Positions 16,811 through 26,106 are shown, numbered from the stretch's first letter. The stretch: 57,619 bases of DNA from JAZDEY01 sp043808325 [NCBI: Candidatus Eiseniibacteriota bacterium] (GCA_043808325.1 JAZDEY010000040.1:1-57619); one strand, 5' to 3'. Numbers and translations are program-made. The notes: generated by a model from the sequence alone, not told the origin.

Positions 16811-19395
16811 TTTCCCCCCGGCGCCGTACCCAGGCCTGCTGCGACGATCATCTCGCCTAGCCACGTCGCGAGGTATTGCGCGCCGGCCTTCTCGTTTCTC
16901 GTAGGGTACGTGACGTAAAGGTAGAGTTCCTCTCTTGGCCGTGTGGTCGCAACGTAGAGCAGGTCGAGGTTCTCGATCACGCTCTCCATGGTACTCCGGA
17001 GCTTGGCCTCCTCGAGTTCCGTGGGGAGCGGGATGTCCTTTGACGACCGCAGCAGGACAAGATCACCCTGGCCGGATACTTCCACGCCTCGGGCGCGCCG
17101 CATCCAGTTGGTGAATGGCACGAACACCACGGGAAACTCCAGCCCTTTGGCCTTGTGGATGGTCAGGATTCTTACGGCCGATACGTCATCGGGAAGTCCA
17201 ATCTGCTCCTCCATGCCTCCTTCATCCCAGAACTGGAGGAAGAGCGACAAGCTTATGTAGCCGTTCTCCTCCGCTCTGAAGGCGACCTCAAGAAACCGGT
17301 ATATGAATACGCTCTCCTCCGGAAAACGCTGCAGCAGCTCGAATCGGTCGATAACCTCACGGACCAGCTCATAGGGTGCGAGGTGGCCGCTCGCGGCAAG
17401 CAGAGGCCGCACCAATCGCTCGGTGACCGCAGGAGACTCCTTCTCGAAGGTCCTATAGAGCGGGCTCTTCCATCTGCCCTGACGCGTGAAGGCCTCCATC
17501 TCGGCATCTGACCGATCGGACCGGCCGCGGAACAGCGGGCTCGCGAGTGCGCCCCAGAACGACATGTCATCCAACGGGTATTCCAGGAAGTGCAGCAGGG
17601 AGACGATGCCCTTTATGAGAGCCGAGGTCTTGAGCCGCAGCGAGTTCTCGGTCACTATGGGGATGCCCTCCGCGACGAGCCACGCCGCAATTGCTTCAGC
17701 ATCATTGTTCCTGCGGACCAGTATGGCGATGCCTTGCTGCCTCTGCGCCCAGACCTGCCTGATATCGCGTATGAGATTCGCCCGCACGGCCTCTGTGATT
17801 TCGTCCCCACTGCCGGCTATCCGCGTAAGGTGAACCTCACCCGTCTCGGTATGCTGCTTCACCTTGGGTGAGATTCTCTGATCGACGTCTTCGAAATTGC
17901 CGATGATCGTCGATGCCAATTCACGCACTTTGTCCTGTGATGTCTTATCCTGCAACATCACCTCCGCAAGGGAGAGAACAAACGGCAGGTCTTTGAGTGT
18001 GCCGTAGAGCCTGTTGTTGAAGTCGACGATAGCAGGAAGTGACCGGTAATTGGTGCCGAGTACATTGATTGCGCGGGCATCCCCGGAAACACTCGGCAGC
18101 TCGCCCGAGACCACTTCGCCAAAGAGCCGCCAGTCGCTGCCGCGCCAGTTGTAGATCGCCTGCTTGACATCACCCACGTAGAAGAGGGTTCCGCCGACCG
18201 AGAGACTCTCCTCCACCAGTGGGAGCAAAGCCTGCCACTGGCTCCGGCTGGTGTCCTGAAACTCGTCCATGAGGAAATGGCGTATCTGCGAGCCCATCTT
18301 GACGAAGGCATACCCCGCTGTGATCCTGCCATCCCTGAAGAAGGCCTGGGTAAGTTGAAGCCAGTTCCCGCCGATCACGATACCCTCGCACTCGGTCTGG
18401 GTTCTGATCTCCTTCTGGAGTTCATCGAGCACCACTACGTAGGGATACACCCGCAGGCGCGCGTGGCAGTATAGGCAGTCCTCGCGAGCCCGTCTTGCAT
18501 CGCCGAAGAGGTTGTCCAGAGAGGCGATCATCTTGTCAGGGGAATCTTGATAGTCTTTCTTCAGGAACTCTTGCACCGACCGCTTGCCCCACATCGCCTT
18601 GTTCTTGTCGAGACATTGAGAGGGCGCCACCAAGTACTCCAGTTTGCAGATGCCCCGGTTCACACCTTCTTCAAGGCCTGATTTTCTCAGGGCACCGAGG
18701 AAATCAGAGCCCGCCTGATCGAATCTCTGCCAGGCTGCCACGATGTCCGGCCTGGCGCGTCCGCGAACCGCATCCCCCACGTCACTCGCTCTGCCGTAAA
18801 GTTCTTTGAGCCGCCTCCTTATCGGGCCCTGAACAACCATACCCGTAGACTTCTCGAGACTAAGGTAAGTCTCTAGAAGTTGGAGAATCATGTTGCGCCT
18901 TGGATCGTTCTGATTCTCCCAAGCCACCGAGGCGAGCAACTTGTCGAAGCAGCGGTCAAGCATGGTATCCCGGTCGAAATCGACCTCGAGCTCCAGGGGA
19001 AGACCCATCTCGATTGCGAAGGCGCGCATCAGGGTGTAAATCAAGCTGTCGATGGTTCGAACCTGGAAATCACCATAGTGGTCGAGGATGGTATCAAGCC
19101 AGGTGCCGGCTTCGGCCGGCTTGAGCTTGGTCTCGGAGGAGAGCTTCTTGCCTTGGTCGGTCGCGAGGGCCATGTGCTTCAAGGCAAGTATTATGCGGTC
19201 CTTCATCTCGGCTGCGGCGCGGTTGGTAAAGGTGATGGCCACGATCTGCCGCAGCGTCTGGGGGGCGGGAGCGCTTTGCCTCAGGAGCTCTAGAAATCGG
19301 ATGGTTAGCTGATAGGTCTTGCCGGCGCCTGCCGATGCCTTGACCGCAAGAATGCGTGGAGTTGCCGATCTGCCCTTGGTAGCCTTGGCAGCCAT
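16807..19395 (-). CDS. addA: AddA-type UvrD superfamily helicase lacking its nuclease domain
   Basis: An 862-residue SF1A helicase. Motifs in order: Walker A AVKASAGAGKTYQL (residues 18-31), Ia ITFTNRAAAEMKDRI, II DEFQDTSRSQW, III VGDVKQAIYNWRGSD, V TIHKAKGLEFPVVFVP and VI YVATTRPREELYL. It ends shortly after motif VI, about 300-350 residues shorter than a full AddA; the missing nuclease domain is the next gene. ATG at 19395 has GAGG seven bases upstream and lies 39 bp after sdhB, so it may be cotranscribed with the sdh genes. It unwinds double-strand ends for AddAB repair. Confidence 0.9.
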   Translation of the reverse strand: MAAKATKGRSATPRILAVKASAGAGKTYQLTIRFLELLRQSAPAPQTLRQIVAITFTNRAAAEMKDRIILALKHMALATDQGKKLSSETKLKPAEAGTWLDTILDHYGDFQVRTIDSLIYTLMRAFAIEMGLPLELEVDFDRDTMLDRCFDKLLASVAWENQNDPRRNMILQLLETYLSLEKSTGMVVQGPIRRRLKELYGRASDVGDAVRGRARPDIVAAWQRFDQAGSDFLGALRKSGLEEGVNRGICKLEYLVAPSQCLDKNKAMWGKRSVQEFLKKDYQDSPDKMIASLDNLFGDARRAREDCLYCHARLRVYPYVVVLDELQKEIRTQTECEGIVIGGNWLQLTQAFFRDGRITAGYAFVKMGSQIRHFLMDEFQDTSRSQWQALLPLVEESLSVGGTLFYVGDVKQAIYNWRGSDWRLFGEVVSGELPSVSGDARAINVLGTNYRSLPAIVDFNNRLYGTLKDLPFVLSLAEVMLQDKTSQDKVRELASTIIGNFEDVDQRISPKVKQHTETGEVHLTRIAGSGDEITEAVRANLIRDIRQVWAQRQQGIAILVRRNNDAEAIAAWLVAEGIPIVTENSLRLKTSALIKGIVSLLHFLEYPLDDMSFWGALASPLFRGRSDRSDAEMEAFTRQGRWKSPLYRTFEKESPAVTERLVRPLLAASGHLAPYELVREVIDRFELLQRFPEESVFIYRFLEVAFRAEENGYISLSLFLQFWDEGGMEEQIGLPDDVSAVRILTIHKAKGLEFPVVFVPFTNWMRRARGVEVSGQGDLVLLRSSKDIPLPTELEEAKLRSTMESVIENLDLLYVATTRPREELYLYVTYPTRNEKAGAQYLATWLGEMIVAAGLGTAPGGK

Positions 19396-19434
19396 TGAAC
19401 CTCGCCTATGTCGCGTATGCCCTCGCGGGAAGCC

Positions 19435-20259
19435 CTAACGCACAACCGTGAAGGGTGGGGCCTCGGGGACGTCCGGTCGCCGCGTGCCCTCGGCAGGCCC
19501 TTGTTTGGAACAAGGTTTTCCGCACTTAGCGAGGCGCAGATATTCGCCGACCAACCGGCGCTTCAGGAGCTGAATCGCTCTTGCGGGATCGACGCCCTTG
19601 GGGCAGGCACGCGAGCACTCGCCTGCATAATGACAACGGAAAACCCCGTGGGGAGAGCCGGCGGCCCTAGATCGCTCTCGGCACGCGCCATCGCGCGTGT
19701 CGCTGTTGTAGCGGAAGGCCTGGGTGAGGGGCATCGGTCCCAGGTATCTCGTATCGGTCGCTGCCGTGGGGCATGCGGACATGCAGCAACCGCACTTGAT
19801 GCAGAAGCTGAACTGCAGGTAGCGCTCCAGGTCTGCCGGTGATTGGTAGTACTCACCCTTGGGGTCGTTGATCTCCCTCTCATCCTCGCGCCTTATGAAG
19901 GGCGCGACCTCGAGATGCTTGTCAAACATGGGCGTGAGATCGGGTACCAGGTCCCGGATGATCTCGAAATTGGGCAATGGTCCCAGCGTGAGCCTCGCCC
20001 CGGCGATGTCAACGATCTGGGTGTTGCAGGCGAGTGTGGGGCGCCTGTTTATGAGCATACCGCAGGAACCGCACACACCCATTCGGCAGGAGTACCGCCA
20101 GGCAAGACTCTGATCCAGGTTCTCCTTGATGTAATGCAGGCCATCCAGCACGGTCATCCCCGGCTTCACAGGCACGCGATAGGGGGCAAGATAGGGTTTC
20201 GCATCTCTCTCAGGCGCAAACCTGAGTACGTGGAAGAGCACCTCTCGCACCGTTGTCAT
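19435..20259 (-). CDS. sdhB: succinate dehydrogenase/fumarate reductase iron-sulfur subunit
   Basis: A 274-residue iron-sulfur subunit. The start is ATG 20259, six bases after GGAGG; an earlier ATG at 20265 touches the site. It has a plant-type [2Fe-2S] domain with CRMGVCGSCG and the fourth Cys in PTLAC, then a bacterial ferredoxin domain CIKCGCCMSACP, and a second group CHYAGECSRACPKGVDP that supplies the remaining [4Fe-4S]/[3Fe-4S] ligands. It carries electrons from the flavoprotein to the membrane subunits. An insertion between the two cysteine groups (NSDTRDGACRERSRAAG) and a 30-residue Pro/Lys tail (CGKPCSKQGPAEG) are extra relative to SdhB. Last sdh gene, 2 bp after sdhD. Confidence 0.92.
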   Translation of the reverse strand: MTTVREVLFHVLRFAPERDAKPYLAPYRVPVKPGMTVLDGLHYIKENLDQSLAWRYSCRMGVCGSCGMLINRRPTLACNTQIVDIAGARLTLGPLPNFEIIRDLVPDLTPMFDKHLEVAPFIRREDEREINDPKGEYYQSPADLERYLQFSFCIKCGCCMSACPTAATDTRYLGPMPLTQAFRYNSDTRDGACRERSRAAGSPHGVFRCHYAGECSRACPKGVDPARAIQLLKRRLVGEYLRLAKCGKPCSKQGPAEGTRRPDVPEAPPFTVVR

Positions 20260-20261
20260 GG

Positions 20262-20645
20262 TCATCCTCCGGCAACAAGCGTGGCGTTGTGAGCCAAGAC
20301 CGCGACCCATGTGCCGAATCCGAAGAGGCCGATCCCCAGAATTAGCAGGACCGCGGTAACCGCCTTCTCCAGTGCGGGCCTCAGCGTCAGTTCGAAAAGT
20401 ATTGTCCTCAAACCATAAAGACCGTGATAGAGCGCGGTGCCGAGGAGCAGCACGTACACCACAGTCAAGAAGAGGCTCGCATCTCTTGCTTGGGAGTTGG
20501 CCGGCGAGATCGACTGCTCGGCCGGGTGCGCGACAAAGAGACCCGTCAGGCCGCCCAAGTGCATTGTGATCATATGGAGTCCAAGCAGGACGCAGATCGC
20601 GGCGCCTGCCGCCATGTGCCACGTCCAGTATCGCGTCTCGTGCAT
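20262..20645 (-). CDS. sdhD: succinate dehydrogenase membrane anchor subunit (SdhD-like)
   Basis: A 127-residue protein with three hydrophobic helices (about 10-32, 57-78, 92-118) and histidines in the right helices for haem b ligation (LGLHMITMHLGG; ALYHGLYGLR). It would anchor the dehydrogenase in the inner membrane and help bind quinone. It sits between sdhC and sdhB. The start ATG at 20645 is preceded by GGAGAT within a repeat-rich spacer. Identity rests on hydrophobicity and position; sequence conservation of this subunit is always low. Confidence 0.8.
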   Translation of the reverse strand: MHETRYWTWHMAAGAAICVLLGLHMITMHLGGLTGLFVAHPAEQSISPANSQARDASLFLTVVYVLLLGTALYHGLYGLRTILFELTLRPALEKAVTAVLLILGIGLFGFGTWVAVLAHNATLVAGG

Positions 20646-20662
20646 CTCGATCTCCTACGCTC

Positions 20663-20697
20663 CCTGATTCTTCTGCTTCTCTTGCTTCTCTTACTTC
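20663..20697 (-). repeat. 9-bp tandem repeat in the sdhC-sdhD spacer
   Basis: On the plus strand, TGCTTCTCT (20674-20682) is repeated at 20683-20691, followed by a partial TACTTC. Read in gene direction it gives purine-rich AGAGAAGCA units. It spans the sdhC stop codon. Confidence 0.7.
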
Positions 20698-21173
20698 ACC
20701 AACCCCAGGAACTCCGCGCCCCCTGCAAGCAACGTGACCGCAGCGAGCAGCATCATGATGAGGAGGAGCGGCCGCTGGACATTAAGTGAGGTCTTGTAAG
20801 GATAAACGGGTTCAAAGGGCTTCCCAACAGCGAAGCCCAATTCCACAAGCACAAGCCGCACCCCGTTAAAGGCATGATAAGCGAAAGCCGCAAAGACCAG
20901 GAACTCACCTACTCTAAAGGCCGGCTGGTCGAGGAACCGGCCGTCAGTCCACAGATAAATCCCACGGACTCGCAGAGCCGTCACGAAGACGTGCATCAGG
21001 AGGTAGAGCAGAATACCGAGGCCGGTCACGCGGTGCAGGGCATAGGCGTATCGCTCGATGCCCCACCGTCCTCCGCCAAGCCAGCCCCAGACGCCGAGCG
21101 AGTTGCTATAGCGCCTGGTCGCGGCCCGCCCGGTGTCGGCGACTTTCGTGCTGCCGCGCTCGTTCTCTGCCAT
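20691..21173 (-). CDS. sdhC: succinate dehydrogenase cytochrome b subunit (SdhC-like)
   Basis: A 160-residue membrane subunit. Three hydrophobic helices follow a basic N-terminus. The first contains the SdhC signature YALHRVTGLGILLYLLMHV with the quinone-site Ser/Arg region and haem histidine; the second has AFAYHAFNGVRLVLVE. It forms the quinone- and haem-binding anchor together with the 127-residue neighbour. ATG at 21173 is preceded by GAGGGAAACCGGT. The gene follows sdhA after a 57-bp spacer filled with 11-bp repeats. Confidence 0.88.
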   Translation of the reverse strand: MAENERGSTKVADTGRAATRRYSNSLGVWGWLGGGRWGIERYAYALHRVTGLGILLYLLMHVFVTALRVRGIYLWTDGRFLDQPAFRVGEFLVFAAFAYHAFNGVRLVLVELGFAVGKPFEPVYPYKTSLNVQRPLLLIMMLLAAVTLLAGGAEFLGLVK

Positions 21174-21184
21174 ACCGGTTTCCC

Positions 21185-21241
21185 TCAGTATTCGCTCAGT
21201 ATTCCCTCAGTGCTTCTTCAGCATTCCTGTTCAGTATTCCC
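21185..21241 (-). repeat. five-unit 11-bp tandem repeat in the sdhA-sdhC spacer
   Basis: TCAG begins at 21185, 21196, 21207, 21218 and 21231. The first units read tcagtattcgc, tcagtattccc and tcagtgcttct, and the last is again tcagtattccc. The array covers the sdhA stop and leads up to the sdhC ribosome site. Confidence 0.8.
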
Positions 21242-22973
21242 GTGCCACTGGCTTCCAGCGCGTGATCCTCACGGGCTTGTAGTCGATTTTGGGTTTCCCA
21301 TTATCCCTGGTCACCAGCGTGTGCTTGAGAAACCGCTGGTCGTCGCGCACCGGGCAATCCTTCCGGGAGTGCGCTCCGCGGGACTCCTCCCGCGCCAGGC
21401 CAGCGGTGAGCACGACCTCGGCAAGCTCCAACAAGTTGCCGGTCTCAAGCGTGTGAACCAGGTTGGAGTTGTAGACGCGGCCCTTGTCCTGGACCGCCAC
21501 CTTCTTGAAGCGTTCAGCCAGCGCACGTACCTGCTTCAGCCCCTCTTGCATCGACTTCCCGTCTCGGAAGACGCCGGCGTGTCGATCCATCACCTCTCCC
21601 AGCTCACGGCGGATCCTGTAAGGATTCTCGGCGTTCGCTCGGCCACCGCCGCCACCGCCGCCATTTTGCAGCAGCCCCTTGAAGATCCGATCTTCCTCCT
21701 CACGGGCACGCGCATCCGGCACCTGGGAGACCTTGGGGCCGGTCGCAAGGTACTTCGCGATCTCGCCGCCGGTGATCGCTCCCCAGGCAAGACACTCCGC
21801 AGTAGAGTTGCAGCCCAGGCGATTGGCGCCGTGGAGCGAGTGACAGGCAACCTCGCCGGCCGCCCAGATGTTCTCTATCTTGGTGCGGCCGTCGATGTCG
21901 GCCTCGATTCCACCCATGGAGTAGTGAGCAACCGGACGCACCGGTATGGGAGCAAGTATGGGGTCCAACCCGAGGAACTTCATGCAGACCTCTCGGATCA
22001 AAGGTAGGCACTTGTTGATCCGGTCAGCCCCAAGATGCCTGAGGTCCAGGTTGACGTGGCCGGGATCCGCAGGGTCCTCGAAGCCGCGCCCCTCAAGGAT
22101 CTCGATCATTTCGGAACGGGATACGATGTCGCGGGGCGCAAGCTCCATCGATTTTGGAGCATACTTCTCCATGAAGCGTTTTCCATCTTTATTGAGCAAG
22201 TATCCGCCCTCACCGCGGCAGCCCTCGGTCATGAGAATGCCGGATGGCACAAGCCCCGTGGGGTGGAACTGGATGAACTCGGGATCTTCAAGGGCAAGCC
22301 CCGCTCGATAGGCGAGGGCCTGACCGTCACCGGTCACAGTCTGGGAGTAGGTAGTGAATCCGTAGAGGACTCCCAGCCCTCCCGTGGCTATGAGCAAGGT
22401 CTTGGCGCGAAGCAAGAGAAACTGGCCCGTGGGAAGGTCGAGCACCGTAAGGCCGGCGAAGCGATCGCCATCAAGCAAGATCTTGGTCGCGAAGGCTTCG
22501 TCGTAGCGCTTGAAGGTCTTGTACTTGAGGAGATTGTCATAGAGCGCCTGCACTTCAAAGAAGCCCGTCTTGTCGGCCCCCATGCAGGCGCGAGGAAACG
22601 AGTGGCCGCCGAAGGCCCGCTGCATGATGCGTCCGTCGTCCCGCCGAGACCAGGGCACACCCCAATGTTCCAGCAGGCGGATCTCGTCGGGCATCGCGGC
22701 TACGAAACGTTCTACGACATCCTGATCGGCAAGGAAGTCGGAACCCTTGACCGTGTCCCAGGCGTGAAGCGCGAGGCTGTCGCCCTCCTCCGGACGCATC
22801 ACGGCCCCCGTGCCCCCCTCGGCGCATACCGAGTGGGACCGCATGATCTGGACCTTGGAAACAAGGCCGATATCGATCGCCCCGCCGGACTTGAGCGAGA
22901 GCTCCACCGCGGCCCTTAAGCCCGCGAGCCCGGTCCCGAGGATCAAGACGTCATGGGTGATTGTTTGATCCAA
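21231..22973 (-). CDS. sdhA: succinate dehydrogenase/fumarate reductase flavoprotein subunit
   Basis: A 580-residue flavoprotein. FAD-binding [12 protein letters not shown] is at the N-terminus. Other conserved blocks are SHSVCAEGG with the flavin-linking histidine region, [17 protein letters not shown], the catalytic arginine region APRDIVSR and [10 protein letters not shown]. It oxidises succinate or reduces fumarate. I chose TTG at 22973, because GGAG lies eight bases upstream and the predicted promoter (-10 at 23032-23037) would start the transcript near 23025, leaving no leader for the GTG at 23018. A run of eight glycines in the C-terminal half ([18 protein letters not shown]) is an unusual insertion. 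First gene of sdhACDB. Confidence 0.93.
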   Translation of the reverse strand: MDQTITHDVLILGTGLAGLRAAVELSLKSGGAIDIGLVSKVQIMRSHSVCAEGGTGAVMRPEEGDSLALHAWDTVKGSDFLADQDVVERFVAAMPDEIRLLEHWGVPWSRRDDGRIMQRAFGGHSFPRACMGADKTGFFEVQALYDNLLKYKTFKRYDEAFATKILLDGDRFAGLTVLDLPTGQFLLLRAKTLLIATGGLGVLYGFTTYSQTVTGDGQALAYRAGLALEDPEFIQFHPTGLVPSGILMTEGCRGEGGYLLNKDGKRFMEKYAPKSMELAPRDIVSRSEMIEILEGRGFEDPADPGHVNLDLRHLGADRINKCLPLIREVCMKFLGLDPILAPIPVRPVAHYSMGGIEADIDGRTKIENIWAAGEVACHSLHGANRLGCNSTAECLAWGAITGGEIAKYLATGPKVSQVPDARAREEEDRIFKGLLQNGGGGGGGRANAENPYRIRRELGEVMDRHAGVFRDGKSMQEGLKQVRALAERFKKVAVQDKGRVYNSNLVHTLETGNLLELAEVVLTAGLAREESRGAHSRKDCPVRDDQRFLKHTLVTRDNGKPKIDYKPVRITRWKPVAREY

Positions 22974-23031
22974 AATGCGTCTCCGCCGCCTTCCGCGGCC
23001 GTCAACAGCCCGGACCACCAGCTTAACCCAG

Positions 23032-23061
23032 AGTGTAATTGCCTGCTTGCCGTCCTGTCAA
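23032..23061 (-). promoter_or_regulatory. sdh operon promoter
   Basis: Read leftward: perfect -35 TTGACA (23061-23056), 18-bp spacer, -10 TACACT (23037-23032). In the opposite direction a second perfect TTGACA (23125-23130) could serve the enolase-fusion gene, but no good -10 follows it. The 236-bp gap is a divergent promoter region. Confidence 0.5.
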
Positions 23062-23209
23062 AGGGTTTTGCCTCGCGGCCGCCTCGGGCACCGCCTGGTC
23101 CGGCCCGTCGCCGTCGCAAACCTGTTGACAAATGCGGTCGTTTAGCTGATGTTTCTCAGCACGCAATCGAAGTTCAGTAAGGATCGGGGTATTCCAAAGG
23201 GAAGGTGCT

Positions 23210-26017
23210 GTGACCATGAAATCCATAAGCTCCAGGCTTGATCACCTGGGCCCGAGGCCGGCCTTCGGCTCAAGGGCCGTCCGCGCTCGCGGCAACGCCC
23301 GCCCGAGGGGTGCCTTCCTCGAGAAGGGCTGGGTGATCGCTAATCATATCTTCATGTCGATACACGCGGCGTTTCTGTTCCCTTACTACATCGAGCGGAT
23401 CCTGGCCGGGCTTGGGGTGACGGTTGGTGTCAATATCCTGCCTCGATCCTTCGTGGTCGAAGTGATCACCGGCCTGGCTTATGCCTTTGCCACCTTCTAT
23501 ATCGCCGTGGGCTGGCACGAACGCGGACACTATCTTGAAGCGGTGCGCCAGATCACGCTCAATAACAAATTCCTGGCCGCGGCTCAGAAGCGGGCGGCCC
23601 GGGGGCCCTTGCAGCGCCTTGCGTGGAACATCGAGATGCTGCTCAAGATCCCTGTCGGCAAGTTCGATGGGATCAACAAATTCGGACTGACCTATAGCGT
23701 CGATTCTCCCTATAACCTGGCAGTCAAGGCTGCTGGGCCCCGCGCCAGCAGGAACCTCTTCCTGTTCGCCATCCCCTTTGCGGCCGTCATGCTCGTGCTC
23801 GGGTTTACCACCCGCACCCTCGCGCTGCTCTATGTGGGCAGGATCTTCCTGGGTGTGGCCGTCGTGGGCTTGCTTGATCTCACTTTCGCCGATGCGGGTG
23901 AATACAAGAAGTTTGTCGCCAGTCTCAAGCCCGCCCCGCCGGTGGCCAAAGATGAAGTGACTGAAGGGCGCTGGATCGACCGCGTGATAAAGGTGAAGCA
24001 GCAGATGATCACGACCCGGCTCCAGGAGCTCACGGCGGATCACGTCAAGATCCGCGCTCCGTGGGGGTTCCGCAACTGTGCCATGGGTGGCGCCCATACC
24101 GAGAAGGAGTATCCCGAATCCAACATAAGCATGCAGGAAGGCATGTTCATACCCCTGAGTGCCGAGAACTATGAAGAGGCCCAGCGGATGACCGTGGAGC
24201 TTCAATACAAACTCAAGGAGATCATTGAGCGCACTCCGGGCTGCCGCGTGATGGGCATCGGCCTCGAGGGAGGCCTGGCCACCTTCATCACCAAGGATCC
24301 GGGAGACATCGTCCCCGAACAGAAGATGTGGCGGCTGATGAAGCAGACCATCGAAGCTCTGGGCTACGCACCGGGTGTCCACGTAGCCGTGGCCCTGGAC
24401 CCCGCCGCTTCTCAGCTCCAGGATGCTCACAACATCGCGAAGTATGGGGAAACGCCTGAAGCCAAAGCGAAATGGGAAGCAGGCACCTACAGGTTTTGGC
24501 GCTATACCGATCAAGAAGTGGTGATGAACCGCACCGAGATTCTGGAACTCTACGAGAAAGCGATCGCCGAGGGCGTGCCCATCGTCTCGCTCGAGGACGG
24601 CTTCGCCGAGAACGACTACGAAGGTTGGAAATTGGCCCTGGCCAAACTCGGGGAGAAGCTCTTCATCATCGGGGACGACCTGGTCACGACCAACGACGCT
24701 ACGATCGAGAAGTCGATCGATATGAAGCTTATCAATACGGTGCTGATCAAGGCAAATCAGATCGGCACGCTCTCCGAGACCATTCTGGCGATGCTCACGG
24801 CTCTCGGTCACGGTATGGAGCTCGTGGTATCTCACCGTTCCAAGAGCCCCAACGACGACATGGAGGCTCAGATCGCCGTGGCTGCCGAAGCGATGGGCCT
24901 GAAGGCGGGTGGCGGCGCCAATACCGAACGGCTGGTCAAGTACGGCTCGATCATCAAACTGATGAAGGATCTCTACGAGGAGAAGCTCGCCCGGGAGAAG
25001 GGTGGAGCGGCTCCGGAGTCTGCGGGGGCCGCGCACACTGCGCCGCATGCTGCGCATGCCGCGCCGGGAACCTCGGGCCAGATCTCGCCCGAACTCTCAT
25101 CGGGTCAACTGGACGAGTTCATCAGGGAGCTTACCATAACCCATATCACAGCCTACGAGGAGGCCACCAACGCCGGCATCCCCACGGTGGGAGTCAAGGT
25201 CACGGCCGGTATTGCCGGTGACTCACGCCTGGAGAAACTTCTGTCATTCACAGGATCCACCCCTCTGGGCACATCTGCGGGGACGGGGGAGGCGATTCAC
25301 CTGGTCGACAGTATGATCTTCCCTTCGATGGTGGCCAAAACCTACCCGAAGTTCTTTACCCAGACCGAGGACGGCACCTATCGCTTTGCCAAGGGCGTGC
25401 AGGACGAGGCCGTCGCCGCCAAGAAGGATCGCGACCTTACGCAGGCCTGGACACGAGCCAAGCGTTATGAAGGCAAGGGTTGTCTTAATGCCGTTGACAA
25501 TGCCGAAGGCGTTCTAGCGAGGCTGTTTGTCGGCAAGAAGGTGACCGACCTAAAGAGCATTGCCGCGATCGATCGGGTCCTCCTGAACGCAGAACTAAAG
25601 GCGACCAAGGATGCGGGTCTGCTCGGGAGCGGCACCCCGGATCGTGCTGCCAGGATCGCCGTGATGCAGCGCAAGGGTACGCTTGGCATGAACGCCATCC
25701 TTTCGCTGTCCTTAGCCCTGGCGAGACTCTCGGCCGCCATTGAAGGCAAGGATCTCTGGAGTGGGATACGTGCGCAGATGCAGGAGACCATGGCCAAGGC
25801 GATCGCTGCCGGCGGTGGGGTGAAGCTCCTGCCGGTGGAAGTCGCCAAGCAACTTGGCCCGCAGGAAGGCCGGGAGCTCTGGCAGACCCTCAAGGCGGAG
25901 CTTGATCTCGCCCAGTTCGTACAGGGCCTCCAGGCTCTGGCGCGCAGCAAGCCGGGAGAGGTCAAGCTTCACGAGCTTCTAAGGCAACAGCTGCCTGTAT
26001 ACGACGTTGAAGTGTGA
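23210..26017 (+). CDS. membrane-domain fusion with circularly permuted enolase
   Basis: A 935-residue fusion. Residues 1-255 form a membrane domain with about four hydrophobic helices (45-68, 82-102, 183-200, 203-226) and HERGH at 103-107. Residues 275-595 are the enolase barrel: GGAH (293-296), E310 (MQEGM), E353 (GLEGG), D397 (ALDPAAS), E462 (LEDGF), D489/D490 (IGDD), K514 (LIKANQIGT), HRS (542-544) and K565 all match the catalytic set. A 45-residue Ala/His/Pro linker follows. Residues 640-850 are the enolase capping domain, normally at the N-terminus: IPTVGVKV, loop PLGTSAGTGEA, KGCLNAVDN and GMNAILSLSLALARL. So the domain order is permuted. It should interconvert 2-phosphoglycerate and phosphoenolpyruvate at the membrane. 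GTG 23210 (or ATG 23216) follows AGGGAAGG. Confidence 0.92.
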   Translation: MTMKSISSRLDHLGPRPAFGSRAVRARGNARPRGAFLEKGWVIANHIFMSIHAAFLFPYYIERILAGLGVTVGVNILPRSFVVEVITGLAYAFATFYIAVGWHERGHYLEAVRQITLNNKFLAAAQKRAARGPLQRLAWNIEMLLKIPVGKFDGINKFGLTYSVDSPYNLAVKAAGPRASRNLFLFAIPFAAVMLVLGFTTRTLALLYVGRIFLGVAVVGLLDLTFADAGEYKKFVASLKPAPPVAKDEVTEGRWIDRVIKVKQQMITTRLQELTADHVKIRAPWGFRNCAMGGAHTEKEYPESNISMQEGMFIPLSAENYEEAQRMTVELQYKLKEIIERTPGCRVMGIGLEGGLATFITKDPGDIVPEQKMWRLMKQTIEALGYAPGVHVAVALDPAASQLQDAHNIAKYGETPEAKAKWEAGTYRFWRYTDQEVVMNRTEILELYEKAIAEGVPIVSLEDGFAENDYEGWKLALAKLGEKLFIIGDDLVTTNDATIEKSIDMKLINTVLIKANQIGTLSETILAMLTALGHGMELVVSHRSKSPNDDMEAQIAVAAEAMGLKAGGGANTERLVKYGSIIKLMKDLYEEKLAREKGGAAPESAGAAHTAPHAAHAAPGTSGQISPELSSGQLDEFIRELTITHITAYEEATNAGIPTVGVKVTAGIAGDSRLEKLLSFTGSTPLGTSAGTGEAIHLVDSMIFPSMVAKTYPKFFTQTEDGTYRFAKGVQDEAVAAKKDRDLTQAWTRAKRYEGKGCLNAVDNAEGVLARLFVGKKVTDLKSIAAIDRVLLNAELKATKDAGLLGSGTPDRAARIAVMQRKGTLGMNAILSLSLALARLSAAIEGKDLWSGIRAQMQETMAKAIAAGGGVKLLPVEVAKQLGPQEGRELWQTLKAELDLAQFVQGLQALARSKPGEVKLHELLRQQLPVYDVEV

Positions 26018-26106
26018 GTGAACACTTGACCCAGCGGGCGCCTCCTCATGACCTATCGCCTGCCAATTCCGCACACTTAACGTAATACCATAAATCGTAA
26101 ATGCGT

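Noticed and set aside
23270-25057. 595-codon leftward frame under the enolase fusion
   Set aside because: Antisense shadow; all enolase catalytic motifs are on the plus strand.
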